Shown piece after piece: positions 8,776 to 15,712 of a stretch of DNA of 31,989 nt. The notes under the pieces were generated by a model, which made no database searches, was not told the DNA's origin, and saw only the letters and a program-made list of their open reading frames with translations. Origin of the DNA: Lachnospiraceae bacterium UBA1755 (GTDB lineage Bacteria > Bacillota > Clostridia > Lachnospirales > Lachnospiraceae). The stretch is taken from positions 9,856 through 41,844 of the forward strand of contig DCHJ01000065.1 in assembly GCA_002314805.1 (NCBI GenBank), given 5' to 3'. Position 1 is the first letter of the stretch. Each line of letters opens with the position of its first letter. The position numbers and the translations under genes are program-made.

Positions 8776-8784
8776 ATTATAGCA
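8776..8784 (-). promoter_or_regulatory. extended -10 box inside the importer operon
   Basis: TGCTATAAT on the minus strand is a perfect extended -10 motif lying directly after the stem-loop that follows the binding-protein gene. No recognisable -35 exists at 17 bp, where the stem-loop sits. It may allow separate transcription of the ATPase and permeases. The leader to the TTG start would be about 210 bases. Confidence 0.4.
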
Positions 8785-8815
8785 TTTCAACCGGCTCTTT
8801 ATGAGCCGGTTGAAA
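8785..8815 (-). other. perfect stem-loop after the binding-protein gene
   Basis: A perfect 13-bp stem (TTTCAACCGGCTC with GAGCCGGTTGAAA) closes a five-base loop about 35 bases past the lipoprotein stop codon. No T-run follows on either strand, so it is not a classical terminator. In sugar ABC operons such a hairpin commonly protects the upstream mRNA, giving excess binding protein over ATPase and permeases; that role here is inference. Confidence 0.7.
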
Positions 8816-8821
8816 CCACCG

Positions 8822-8835
8822 ACGCAATATTGCGT
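8822..8835. promoter_or_regulatory. perfect 14-bp palindrome ACGCAATATTGCGT
   Basis: This exact dyad lies just downstream of the binding-protein stop codon. One flanking pair further out also matches. Its arms are identical to the inverted arms around the promoter at 2215-2242. It could be an operator for the same unseen regulator or a cruciform-prone site. Confidence 0.5.
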
Positions 8836-8850
8836 TGGAAATTGATTTGA

Positions 8851-10029
8851 TTAGTTGAAGAACTGCTCAGCAACCTCATCAATTGTAAGCCAGTATGAGA
8901 TTACATCTGAATCAGCTGTATTCTCGATGATGTCCTTATACTCTTCCTGATTCTGATCTGTGTAAGCAACTCTCGGCATAAGATAAATTGAATGATACTC
9001 TTCGTTGCTGTAAACGCCATCCTTAAGTGTCTTGCCCATGATCTGGTTAAGACCGAAGTTAAGAGCTGATCCGCCAACGCCCGGAGGGTTGGAAACTACG
9101 TTATAATGCATTACAACTTCGTCCTTGTTGAGCTCATACATTTCCTTCATCCATGTACCGCTGTCCTCGAAACCGATGAACTTGGGAAGTGGAGTGTTGG
9201 TATTAAGATGTGCCTGGTAGCAAGCTGCAGCTGACTGTGAGGAAATGATTCCGTCAAACTCTGTACCTGTTCCGAGGAACTCTGTAACCTGCTGCATAGC
9301 AACTGTTGTATCCCAGTCGTTTGTGTAGTAGCCAACCTGCTCAAGTCCGTACTCTTCCATAGCGTCCTTAACACCCTGCTGACGCTGTGTATCTGCTGCG
9401 TTGCCTTCCTGAGCTGCCATAACGAGAACCTTAGCGCCCTTACCAAGAACCTCACCTGCATACTTTGCAGTTGTGTATCCAAGGTAATACTGATCTGTAC
9501 AGATGTTAAGGATCTCTACGTCAGGTGAGATATACTCACAGTCGCAGTTGATGTAAACGATACCTGCATCCTGAGCCTTCTCAATGATCGGGTCAAGACC
9601 TGTTGCTGCTACAGGGTTTGTAAGGATAATGTCATATCCCTCGTTGATTGAGTTCTGAAGCTGCTGTGCCTCTACTGTGGGATCCCAGTTTGATACGAAT
9701 GAGTTGTACTGAACATCAAATCCGTGATCGATCGCAGCTGCTGCTGAATCCTGGATATCCTTCTCGTAACGTACACGATAGCTGTTGCCCTCAACTGCTG
9801 CATCGTGAGATGCAAGCTTAAGTGTAACTACTTCGCCTTCTGCCGGTGCTTCAGCCTTAAGCTCTGCTGCCGGTGCTGCTTCCTCTGCCTTTTCTTCAGC
9901 TGCTGGTGCAGCCTCCTCAGCTGCCGGTGCTGCAGGTGCTGCCTCTTCTGTAGCTGCAGGCTTTGCGCCGCAGGCTGCAAGAGAGAGTACCATTACTGAA
10001 GCAAGTACTACTGCAAGGACTTTCTTCAT
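8851..10029 (-). CDS. sugar-binding lipoprotein of the ABC importer
   Basis: This 392-residue extracellular solute-binding protein is of the periplasmic-binding-protein type I (RbsB-like) fold. Residues 1-20 form a lipoprotein signal with lipobox LAAC and modified Cys20. Residues 21 to about 70 are a low-complexity tether made almost only of Ala, Pro, Glu and Lys. The sugar-binding domain follows, with NEGYDIILTNPVAATGLDPIIEKA, the typical first-lobe segment of this family, and later TEFDGIISSQSAAACYQAHL. GGAGG lies ten bases before the ATG. It has its own sigma-A promoter and a cre-like site, and is followed by a stem-loop. It is the first gene of the importer unit. The ligand is unknown. 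Confidence 0.93.
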   Translation of the reverse strand: MKKVLAVVLASVMVLSLAACGAKPAATEEAAPAAPAAEEAAPAAEEKAEEAAPAAELKAEAPAEGEVVTLKLASHDAAVEGNSYRVRYEKDIQDSAAAAIDHGFDVQYNSFVSNWDPTVEAQQLQNSINEGYDIILTNPVAATGLDPIIEKAQDAGIVYINCDCEYISPDVEILNICTDQYYLGYTTAKYAGEVLGKGAKVLVMAAQEGNAADTQRQQGVKDAMEEYGLEQVGYYTNDWDTTVAMQQVTEFLGTGTEFDGIISSQSAAACYQAHLNTNTPLPKFIGFEDSGTWMKEMYELNKDEVVMHYNVVSNPPGVGGSALNFGLNQIMGKTLKDGVYSNEEYHSIYLMPRVAYTDQNQEEYKDIIENTADSDVISYWLTIDEVAEQFFN

Positions 10030-10058
10030 AAAATTTTTACCTCCATTTTTATTTCACC

Positions 10059-10073
10059 AAACGGGTTTATCCC
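10059..10073 (-). other. small hairpin in the binding-protein leader
   Basis: ACGGG-TTTAT-CCCGT forms a 5-bp perfect stem about 30 bases upstream of the binding-protein ATG, just 5' of the ribosome binding site. It is short and may be incidental. Confidence 0.3.
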
Positions 10074-10093
10074 GTATGATTTCACAACCACCC

Positions 10094-10107
10094 TGTGAGT
10101 GCTTACA
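10094..10107 (-). promoter_or_regulatory. cre-like catabolite control site
   Basis: On the minus strand TGTAAGCACTCACA matches the CcpA consensus TGWAANCGNTNWCA at 13 of 14 positions (A in place of the central G). It starts a few bases after the expected transcription start of the binding-protein promoter, a position where bound CcpA or another LacI-family repressor would block transcription. This fits an importer for a secondary carbon source. Confidence 0.55.
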
Positions 10108-10117
10108 CACCCGTATA

Positions 10118-10146
10118 ATTCTACTTCATATATCAGCCGCAGTCAA
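10118..10146 (-). promoter_or_regulatory. sigma-A promoter of the ABC importer operon
   Basis: The minus strand shows -35 TTGACT, a 17-bp spacer and -10 TAGAAT. The leader is about 80 bases. Upstream, 10150-10353 holds no gene but contains GC-rich inverted repeats, including CGGTCTGA/TCAGACCG just after the preceding oxidoreductase stop codon. None is followed by a T-run. Confidence 0.82.
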
Positions 10147-10353
10147 ACAAAACCATACAAAAACGGTCTCGCTATTGCTTCCTCACTGCGTTTTCCTGTG
10201 CGCATTTTCTCCCGGTCGCCCTGTCCTTTCGTCATCGATCCGCTTAGGCACATACCAGCGAACCTTACATATGACAGCTCGGCCCGACTCTGCTGCTTTT
10301 TCCGGCCCGGACGGACCGCTGCGGTCTGAGCACAAGGTCAGACCGGCCGCTCA

Positions 10354-11472
10354 TCAGATGATTTCGTCCAGTCTTACTGTCCTTTCCTCATCGATCGACT
10401 TGTAGCAGGCCTCGACGCATGCAAGCGTACGCACATTGTCTTCTGCATTTATCTCCGGATAGAGGCTTCCGTTCTCTATGGCTACCATGAGATTGGACAT
10501 CGTACCTACAAATGCATCAGGGAACCAGCAGGTATCCCATTTCGGCTCGATGAACTCACCGGGGAACTGTCTGGATGCCAGCCTGAGGGTGCTGCCCTGG
10601 AATTCATTGGCCCGCCTGTGCCAGCCGAATTCTCCCTCTGCAAAGCCCTCTGTGCCTTCGATACGCCAGCTGATATAATTAGCCTTTGGACAGGGCTCCT
10701 CGGGCCATGCCCACACATCATCAAGACTGGTAGCCATCATACCGTTGGCATACTTGTAGGTATATTGCGTGATTCCGTCCCTGTGGGGGAATTTTGTCCT
10801 CGGATCTGTCCTGCATACTGCAGTGATCTTCTCCGGATCTCCGAAAAGATATCTGAAGATATCCACGTGATGTACCCCCATCGAATATATCTCCAGCTTT
10901 CCGTACTGCTTCAGGAATTCCTGCCAGTCCGGGATAGCGTGCATGCTGATCTGGGCAATGACCGGCTCTCCGATATATCCCTTATCAATAATATGCTTCA
11001 TGCACCGCATTGCCTGATCGTAGCGCATATTGGAATTGACGGCGATCGGCTTTCCCACCTCCCTGCCAAGAGCCACTATCTTCTTAGCATCCTCCACCGA
11101 CATAGCTATCGGCTTCTGGCAGAGAATGCCCTTGATATGAGGTGCTTTCGTGCAGATGTACTCAACCATCTCAGGCTGTACATGAGGCGGTACCGCAATA
11201 TCTATTATGTCGATCCCGGGGTCATCCACCATGTCGTGCCAGTCCCCGTATACCTTCGGGATCCCGAATTTTTCAGCAAGCATATTGCAGCGTTCCATAT
11301 CCAGCGAAGAGATCGCCGCTGCCTTGTATCCCGTCTTCTGATAAGCCACGAGATGGCAGCCCTCGATGATGAAGCCGGAGCCTATGACGCCGATCCTTAA
11401 ATCCCTGTTCTTCGGAAGTACAGGCAGTGTTGCCTCTTCCAGCTCTCTCCTGATATCGTCGTATCTTCCCAT
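10354..11472 (-). CDS. Gfo/Idh/MocA family oxidoreductase
   Basis: This sugar dehydrogenase or reductase has 372 residues (373 if the adjacent ATG at 11475 is used; GGAGG lies six and three bases upstream respectively). The first 20 residues precede the Rossmann motif RIGVIGSGFI. The usual EKP triad is CQKPIA, keeping Lys but replacing Glu with Gln. The catalytic region reads SMGVHHVDIFRYL, with His where DxGxH normally has His and Ser where Asp is expected. A Trp-rich stretch (DDVWAWPEEP) may shape the substrate pocket. It is the last gene of the long catabolic run before the importer promoter. Its role could be 3-keto-sugar oxidation or reduction; this is inference from neighbours. Confidence 0.87.
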   Translation of the reverse strand: MGRYDDIRRELEEATLPVLPKNRDLRIGVIGSGFIIEGCHLVAYQKTGYKAAAISSLDMERCNMLAEKFGIPKVYGDWHDMVDDPGIDIIDIAVPPHVQPEMVEYICTKAPHIKGILCQKPIAMSVEDAKKIVALGREVGKPIAVNSNMRYDQAMRCMKHIIDKGYIGEPVIAQISMHAIPDWQEFLKQYGKLEIYSMGVHHVDIFRYLFGDPEKITAVCRTDPRTKFPHRDGITQYTYKYANGMMATSLDDVWAWPEEPCPKANYISWRIEGTEGFAEGEFGWHRRANEFQGSTLRLASRQFPGEFIEPKWDTCWFPDAFVGTMSNLMVAIENGSLYPEINAEDNVRTLACVEACYKSIDEERTVRLDEII

Positions 11473-11620
11473 CATTTTCCTCCATATTGTCCGGTCATCC
11501 CGGACCACAATATGATACTAGTATTGGCATTTTTAATTATATCTATACCTTTTCTTTCCGCCGCTTCTGCTTAACAGTCCTTTTCAGCTCATCTGCCCTG
11601 CCGCTTTTGTTAGGGCGGCT

Positions 11621-12721
11621 TCAGATGATGCCGTACTTATCAAGGTATTTCTCAAAGACAGCCCTCTCATGCTCTTTTCCCGTACAGATAAAGCACAGCC
11701 CGCGGGTGCTTCCGAGCAGCTCAGTAATATAATCAATATACTTAAGCTCCGCGCTTCCGCTGATAAAGACCTGACACAGCTTGCCTGCTGCGACGGTCTT
11801 CTTATAGATATCCGGCCACTGATCCAGCGGCAGTGAACCTGCACCATTGACCCACTGCACTCCGTCGAGCTCCTCGACCGTGAGGATGGAATCAAGGTGC
11901 CTTACTGCATTTGGTCCGTCAAGATGATATATGGTCCTCGGTATGGATGCACATTCCTCCCTCAGTATCGGCAGATAGAAATCATCATACATGTCCGGTC
12001 CGATCATCGCGGAAAAATCATTCTGAAGCACAAAGTACGGCTTCTGTGAAAGCATGGTCGCCCAGCAGGTATAGCCGGGTATCTTATTCACATCTATTGC
12101 GTCCATGAATATCCGGTATGCCCGCTCTGACTGCCTGTGGATATTCATACAGGCATCCTTTACGGCATCCTCATCCGTGATCATCTCCAGCATCATCGGG
12201 CAGGCATCCCTCATTGCAGAAACCACATCCATCACCCCGCCGAGATCCGGTATACCTATGGCAATACTGCCGTCAAAATGCTCCTGCACTGCTTTTGTCA
12301 GAGCCAGCGCTCTCTGAAACAGCGGATTACTCTCATCAAGCACGATATCCCCGATAGGACCGATCTCATCAAACTGCTGCTCAAACCATACAGTGCCCTG
12401 TTCGTGATTGATGGAATATGACTGTCCCAGGAAACCACCCAATACGCCCGTCGGTCTCATATAAAATGCAGGCAGAGCATCACCAAGATAATCCACCGCA
12501 TCGTAGGCCCTGTCTACTGCCTCAGCCACCTGCTCCGGAGCAATACTGAAATCGTACATTGCATCCAGGATCTTTTTCCGGTAATCTGTTGCAAAATAAT
12601 CTCCGCCATCGGGTGATGACTTATCTAAACTGACCTGGATCACCGGACGCTCCAGTCTGTGCTCCCACCAGTCTTCAAATACCGGTTTTAATCTGTCAAA
12701 ACGATCTTTAGTAAAATTCAT
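11621..12721 (-). CDS. uroporphyrinogen decarboxylase/MtaA superfamily protein of unknown function
   Basis: This 366-residue protein has the URO-D fold shared by uroporphyrinogen decarboxylase and corrinoid methyltransferases (MtaA, MtbA). Methyltransferases of this group use a His-x-Cys and a later Cys to hold zinc. The corresponding stretch here appears to be IYHLDGPNAVRHLD, so the middle ligand would be Asp, while a later Cys is present in LCFICTGKEHER. No corrinoid protein, MtaB-type partner or haem gene is nearby, so neither haem synthesis nor methanol-type demethylation is supported. It lies 6 bp after a TIM-barrel isomerase gene, inside the sugar operon, with GGGAG 11 bases upstream of the start. 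A role on a sugar-derived or O-methylated substrate is possible but unproven. Confidence 0.75.
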   Translation of the reverse strand: MNFTKDRFDRLKPVFEDWWEHRLERPVIQVSLDKSSPDGGDYFATDYRKKILDAMYDFSIAPEQVAEAVDRAYDAVDYLGDALPAFYMRPTGVLGGFLGQSYSINHEQGTVWFEQQFDEIGPIGDIVLDESNPLFQRALALTKAVQEHFDGSIAIGIPDLGGVMDVVSAMRDACPMMLEMITDEDAVKDACMNIHRQSERAYRIFMDAIDVNKIPGYTCWATMLSQKPYFVLQNDFSAMIGPDMYDDFYLPILREECASIPRTIYHLDGPNAVRHLDSILTVEELDGVQWVNGAGSLPLDQWPDIYKKTVAAGKLCQVFISGSAELKYIDYITELLGSTRGLCFICTGKEHERAVFEKYLDKYGII

Positions 12722-12727
12722 GAGACA

Positions 12728-13630
12728 TCATACTCCCTGAGCCTTGAGTACTCCATCTACAAACTTCTTTGCTCTCGGGATATCTCCCTCATCAAGATGC
12801 TCGATGATGAGCGGGATATTGGGATGGAACTTTGCAAGGAGCTTCACATACAGCTCATAATTAAGCACACCAAGTCCCGGTGCCGGCAGCTCAACAGCGC
12901 CTGCGCCTCTGAAGCAGTGCGACTCATCTGCATCTATGGCAGCTGCCTTTGCCGACTGATCCGCTGCAAGCTTGATATCCTTGGCATGAGCGATGACCAT
13001 CTTATCTGCAAGAGCATTGAAGATGCGGTTAAGCTGTCCGTCAATATCTGCCATAAGAGGTTCCGTAAAATAGTTTGTGGGGTCGCATATCAGCTTCAGA
13101 TTAGGCATATTGACATCAGCAAAAAGCCTCTGAAGCTTCTCTATGGAGCCTATGACATTGTTGACATAGTTCTCAACTATGAATGTGGCACCGACTTCCC
13201 TGCCAAACTTACATATATCATAAATCGTCTCGGCTGCTTCCTCATATGCAGCCTCAGTATCATTTGCCTCATCCCATACCCAGTCACTGTCGATATTTTT
13301 GGTACCGGTCTCGCTGGCAACATAGGGACAGCCCAGATCCAGTGCCCGCTCCATGAGGTTCTTCATGTACTGCAGATTTGCTTTCTTCTTCTCTTTATCA
13401 TGATGGATTATATTGGTATATGCCGACACTGCCACGACCGGAAGATTGGCATCACGGAATCTGTCCCTGATCATATTGGCATTTTCCTTAGTCAGGTATT
13501 CCTTAGCAGCATCACAGTCCTTAAAGGATACATCCAGCTGGACACAGGAAAAACCGCCGTCCTTGATCCTCCTGATGGTCTCATCGACAGTAAACGGATA
13601 GTAACCAGTAAAAATTCCTGTTGAAATCAT
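12728..13630 (-). CDS. sugar phosphate isomerase/epimerase-like TIM barrel
   Basis: This 300-residue AP-endonuclease-2/xylose-isomerase-like barrel has the four metal ligands typical of the family: Glu153 (IVEN), Asp183 (CDPTN), His215 (AHAKD) and Glu277 (IIEH). Known relatives isomerise, epimerise or dehydrate sugars, and some carry out beta-elimination of 3-keto-glycosides. The start has a strong AAGGAGG seven bases upstream. It lies 13 bp after the ROK kinase gene and 6 bp before the URO-D-like gene, so it belongs to the same transcript. Which reaction it performs cannot be read from the sequence. Confidence 0.87.
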   Translation of the reverse strand: MISTGIFTGYYPFTVDETIRRIKDGGFSCVQLDVSFKDCDAAKEYLTKENANMIRDRFRDANLPVVAVSAYTNIIHHDKEKKKANLQYMKNLMERALDLGCPYVASETGTKNIDSDWVWDEANDTEAAYEEAAETIYDICKFGREVGATFIVENYVNNVIGSIEKLQRLFADVNMPNLKLICDPTNYFTEPLMADIDGQLNRIFNALADKMVIAHAKDIKLAADQSAKAAAIDADESHCFRGAGAVELPAPGLGVLNYELYVKLLAKFHPNIPLIIEHLDEGDIPRAKKFVDGVLKAQGV

Positions 13631-13643
13631 ATAGCCCTCCTTA

Positions 13644-14585
13644 TTATCCCGGTATTAAATGCCTTCCTCTGTGTTCTCCCAGAAATGCTGCTCCTATAAT
13701 CCCTGCATCATTTCCCAGTAACGCTCTTCTGATCTCCGGTACGCCGATCTCCGCTCCGGAAAAGGTCCTGCCCGGCAGCTTCTTTCTGATCATATCATAG
13801 AAAAACTCTCCGGACTGTGAGACTCCTCCGCCCAGGATGATGACCTCGGGCCGGAGTATGGTGATAAATGTAGACATGCCGCAGGCAAGGTAATCCGTAT
13901 ACTTATCTACTGCCTCAAGTGCGGCAGGATCTCCGCCTTCGGCTCTGTCCATAATACCCTTGGCTGTGATATCCGAAACATAATCTCCGGTTTTTTCTCT
14001 CATCTGCCTGATAAGAGCTGTTGCGGAGCAATAGCTTTCAGCACAGCCGTACTGTCCGCAGGTACACTGCACACCGTCATATACCAGCTTGGTATGTCCC
14101 AGCTCCGCGCCCATACCGTCTGCCCCGGCAAATATCTTCCCGTCAATGATTATGCCGCTTCCAAAGCCTGTTCCTATGGTCAGGAGCAATACATTTTCAA
14201 AGCCCTTTGCCGCGCCTGCCTGCTGCTCTCCCAGTACTGCACAGTTTGCATCATTCTCAATATATATCGGCAGACTGACATACTTCTTAAGATAACTGAA
14301 GACATCAGCATTTCTCCATCTGAAGCAATTGGCATGTACGAGCAGCCTTGTCTTAGGATTGATGCAGCTCGGCATTCCTATGCCCCAGTATGAAAATGCA
14401 TCCATCCCCAGCCCTGCCTGCCCGGCAGCATCCATGGATGATGCACATATATCCCTTGTGATCTCTTCAATGCCTCTGTGCGCACCCGCAGGGATGGTCA
14501 CTCTCGAAACGATATTCCCATCCCGGTCTGCCACTGCAGAGCTGATATTGGTGCCGCCCACATCCGATCCCAGATAATATTTCAT
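13644..14585 (-). CDS. ROK family sugar kinase
   Basis: This 313-residue ROK protein has the N-terminal phosphate motif GSDVGGTN, a central TIGTGFGSG loop, and the ROK zinc signature CTCGQYGCAES (Cys-x-Cys-x4-Cys), preceded by an ELGHTK segment carrying the expected His. No DNA-binding helix-turn-helix precedes it, so it is a kinase, not an XylR/NagC-type repressor. The start at 14585 is chosen because GGGAG lies seven bases upstream and MKYYLGSDVGG is a typical ROK start; upstream in-frame ATGs would add an unrelated tail. It is the second sugar kinase in the window and is tightly packed with two TIM-barrel genes, so it probably phosphorylates the sugar released by the pathway. Confidence 0.9.
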   Translation of the reverse strand: MKYYLGSDVGGTNISSAVADRDGNIVSRVTIPAGAHRGIEEITRDICASSMDAAGQAGLGMDAFSYWGIGMPSCINPKTRLLVHANCFRWRNADVFSYLKKYVSLPIYIENDANCAVLGEQQAGAAKGFENVLLLTIGTGFGSGIIIDGKIFAGADGMGAELGHTKLVYDGVQCTCGQYGCAESYCSATALIRQMREKTGDYVSDITAKGIMDRAEGGDPAALEAVDKYTDYLACGMSTFITILRPEVIILGGGVSQSGEFFYDMIRKKLPGRTFSGAEIGVPEIRRALLGNDAGIIGAAFLGEHRGRHLIPG

Positions 14586-14652
14586 CGGCTTCTCCCTGTC
14601 GGAAAATGACATCCGAAGCATTTCCGCAAACGCTCCGGATGTCATATCTCAT

Positions 14653-15588
14653 TTATGCATTCTCAATAAGATCAGAAAAATACTTCTTTGCCAGTCTGAT
14701 CTGGTTCTCAATGTAATCATTGTATCCGAGGATCTTTCCGCCATGGAACGGCATATGGCAGAATTCATACCCGATGTATCCGTCATATCCGACTTCCTTG
14801 AGAGTCTTTATGAACATAGGATAATTGGTGAGTGCCATCTGGTTGTCATACTTGATCATTTCAACCGATCCGTCGGCATTCTCCCTGAACTCGGCATTTG
14901 CATGTGAAAGCACCTGCATATCCCCCACATCGAGAGTAGCCTTACGCATATATTCATCAGTCTGTACTGCCTCATAATATCCGCAGCAGGGCGCATCGAA
15001 ACAGCACTTGAGCCATGGTGAATCAACTTCCTTTACGAAGTCGATCATATCACGGTAATCCTTGATGACCGGCTCATGATTCTGGAGTGCCAGCACCACT
15101 CCGTATTGCTCAGCCCACTTAACAGCTTCCTTAAGGCATGCCGTGACTGACTGATGGAGCTGGTGAGGAAGCGCACCCCAGTAATTGGGGATCCTGGTCA
15201 CCTCATAGGTTGCGATGCCGTCTCTCTTAACGATCCCTCTCCATGCAGCGAATACTCTCATTACAGGCGCTCCGAGCATTGCCGTGACCTTGATCTGCTC
15301 GCGTACATAAAGGAGCTCATTCTCGATCTGCTCCGGGACAATGGATGCGAAGCAGTTATTTGCCGCTGTTGCATATATCTCAAGTCCGAGCTTATCTGCA
15401 TATGCTTTGATCTCTGCACATCTCTTTTCATCAAGATCAAGCGGTGATCCATGGGGGCGCTTGAGATCGATCTCCACGCCTTCATAGCCGTACTTCTTTG
15501 CAGTGTCCATGAACTCCTCTACCGTAAGTGCCGGTCTGTCATTGAACCATGTGCCTGAGCATGAGATTGAATATAAACCTACCTTCAT
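14653..15588 (-). CDS. sugar phosphate isomerase/epimerase-like TIM barrel, Gln metal-ligand variant
   Basis: This 311-residue barrel belongs to the AP-endonuclease-2/xylose-isomerase-like superfamily. Three of the usual ligands are visible: Asp198 (CCFDAP), His229 (LSHAN) and Glu275 (GYEFCH). The first ligand position reads LALQNHEP, that is Gln169 instead of the common Glu. AGGAGG lies six bases before the start. The gene sits directly downstream of the glycyl radical enzyme gene, separated by 124 bp with a stem-loop, and upstream of the ROK kinase. Epimerase, isomerase and lyase activities all occur in the family; the Gln variant may mark a different reaction. Confidence 0.86.
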   Translation of the reverse strand: MKVGLYSISCSGTWFNDRPALTVEEFMDTAKKYGYEGVEIDLKRPHGSPLDLDEKRCAEIKAYADKLGLEIYATAANNCFASIVPEQIENELLYVREQIKVTAMLGAPVMRVFAAWRGIVKRDGIATYEVTRIPNYWGALPHQLHQSVTACLKEAVKWAEQYGVVLALQNHEPVIKDYRDMIDFVKEVDSPWLKCCFDAPCCGYYEAVQTDEYMRKATLDVGDMQVLSHANAEFRENADGSVEMIKYDNQMALTNYPMFIKTLKEVGYDGYIGYEFCHMPFHGGKILGYNDYIENQIRLAKKYFSDLIENA

Positions 15589-15629
15589 AATTTCCTCCTA
15601 TAACTGACTCCATTAATATTTTTTGTCCG

Positions 15630-15660
15630 GCATGCAGCCGCTATGCCTGCCGGATGTTTC
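15630..15660 (-). other. stem-loop after the glycyl radical enzyme gene
   Basis: CCGGCA and TGCCGG pair as a 6-bp GC-rich stem in the 124-bp spacer between the glycyl radical enzyme stop and the next gene. On the transcribed strand it is followed by A-rich, not T-rich, sequence, so termination is unlikely; mRNA stabilisation of the highly expressed enzyme is possible. Confidence 0.4.
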
Positions 15661-15712
15661 CTGTTTCTTCTGCATTCGTGGACTGATGCCTCACGATCAC
15701 AGACCCGTCCTG

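Noticed and set aside
10618..11400. 260-codon plus-strand frame opposite an oxidoreductase gene
   Set aside because: Shadow frame: His/Cys/Arg-rich translation with no domain, lying wholly within a conserved minus-strand gene.
11621..12721. Haem-pathway uroporphyrinogen decarboxylase (HemE)
   Set aside because: No haem genes nearby, and the sequence resembles the divergent URO-D/MtaA-type group in sugar clusters rather than HemE.
12797..13624. 275-codon plus-strand frame opposite a TIM-barrel gene
   Set aside because: The minus-strand product has all four metal ligands and a strong ribosome binding site; the plus-strand translation has no family features.
13644..14585. ROK-family transcriptional repressor
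   Set aside because: There is no N-terminal helix-turn-helix; the protein begins directly with the ATPase-domain phosphate motif.
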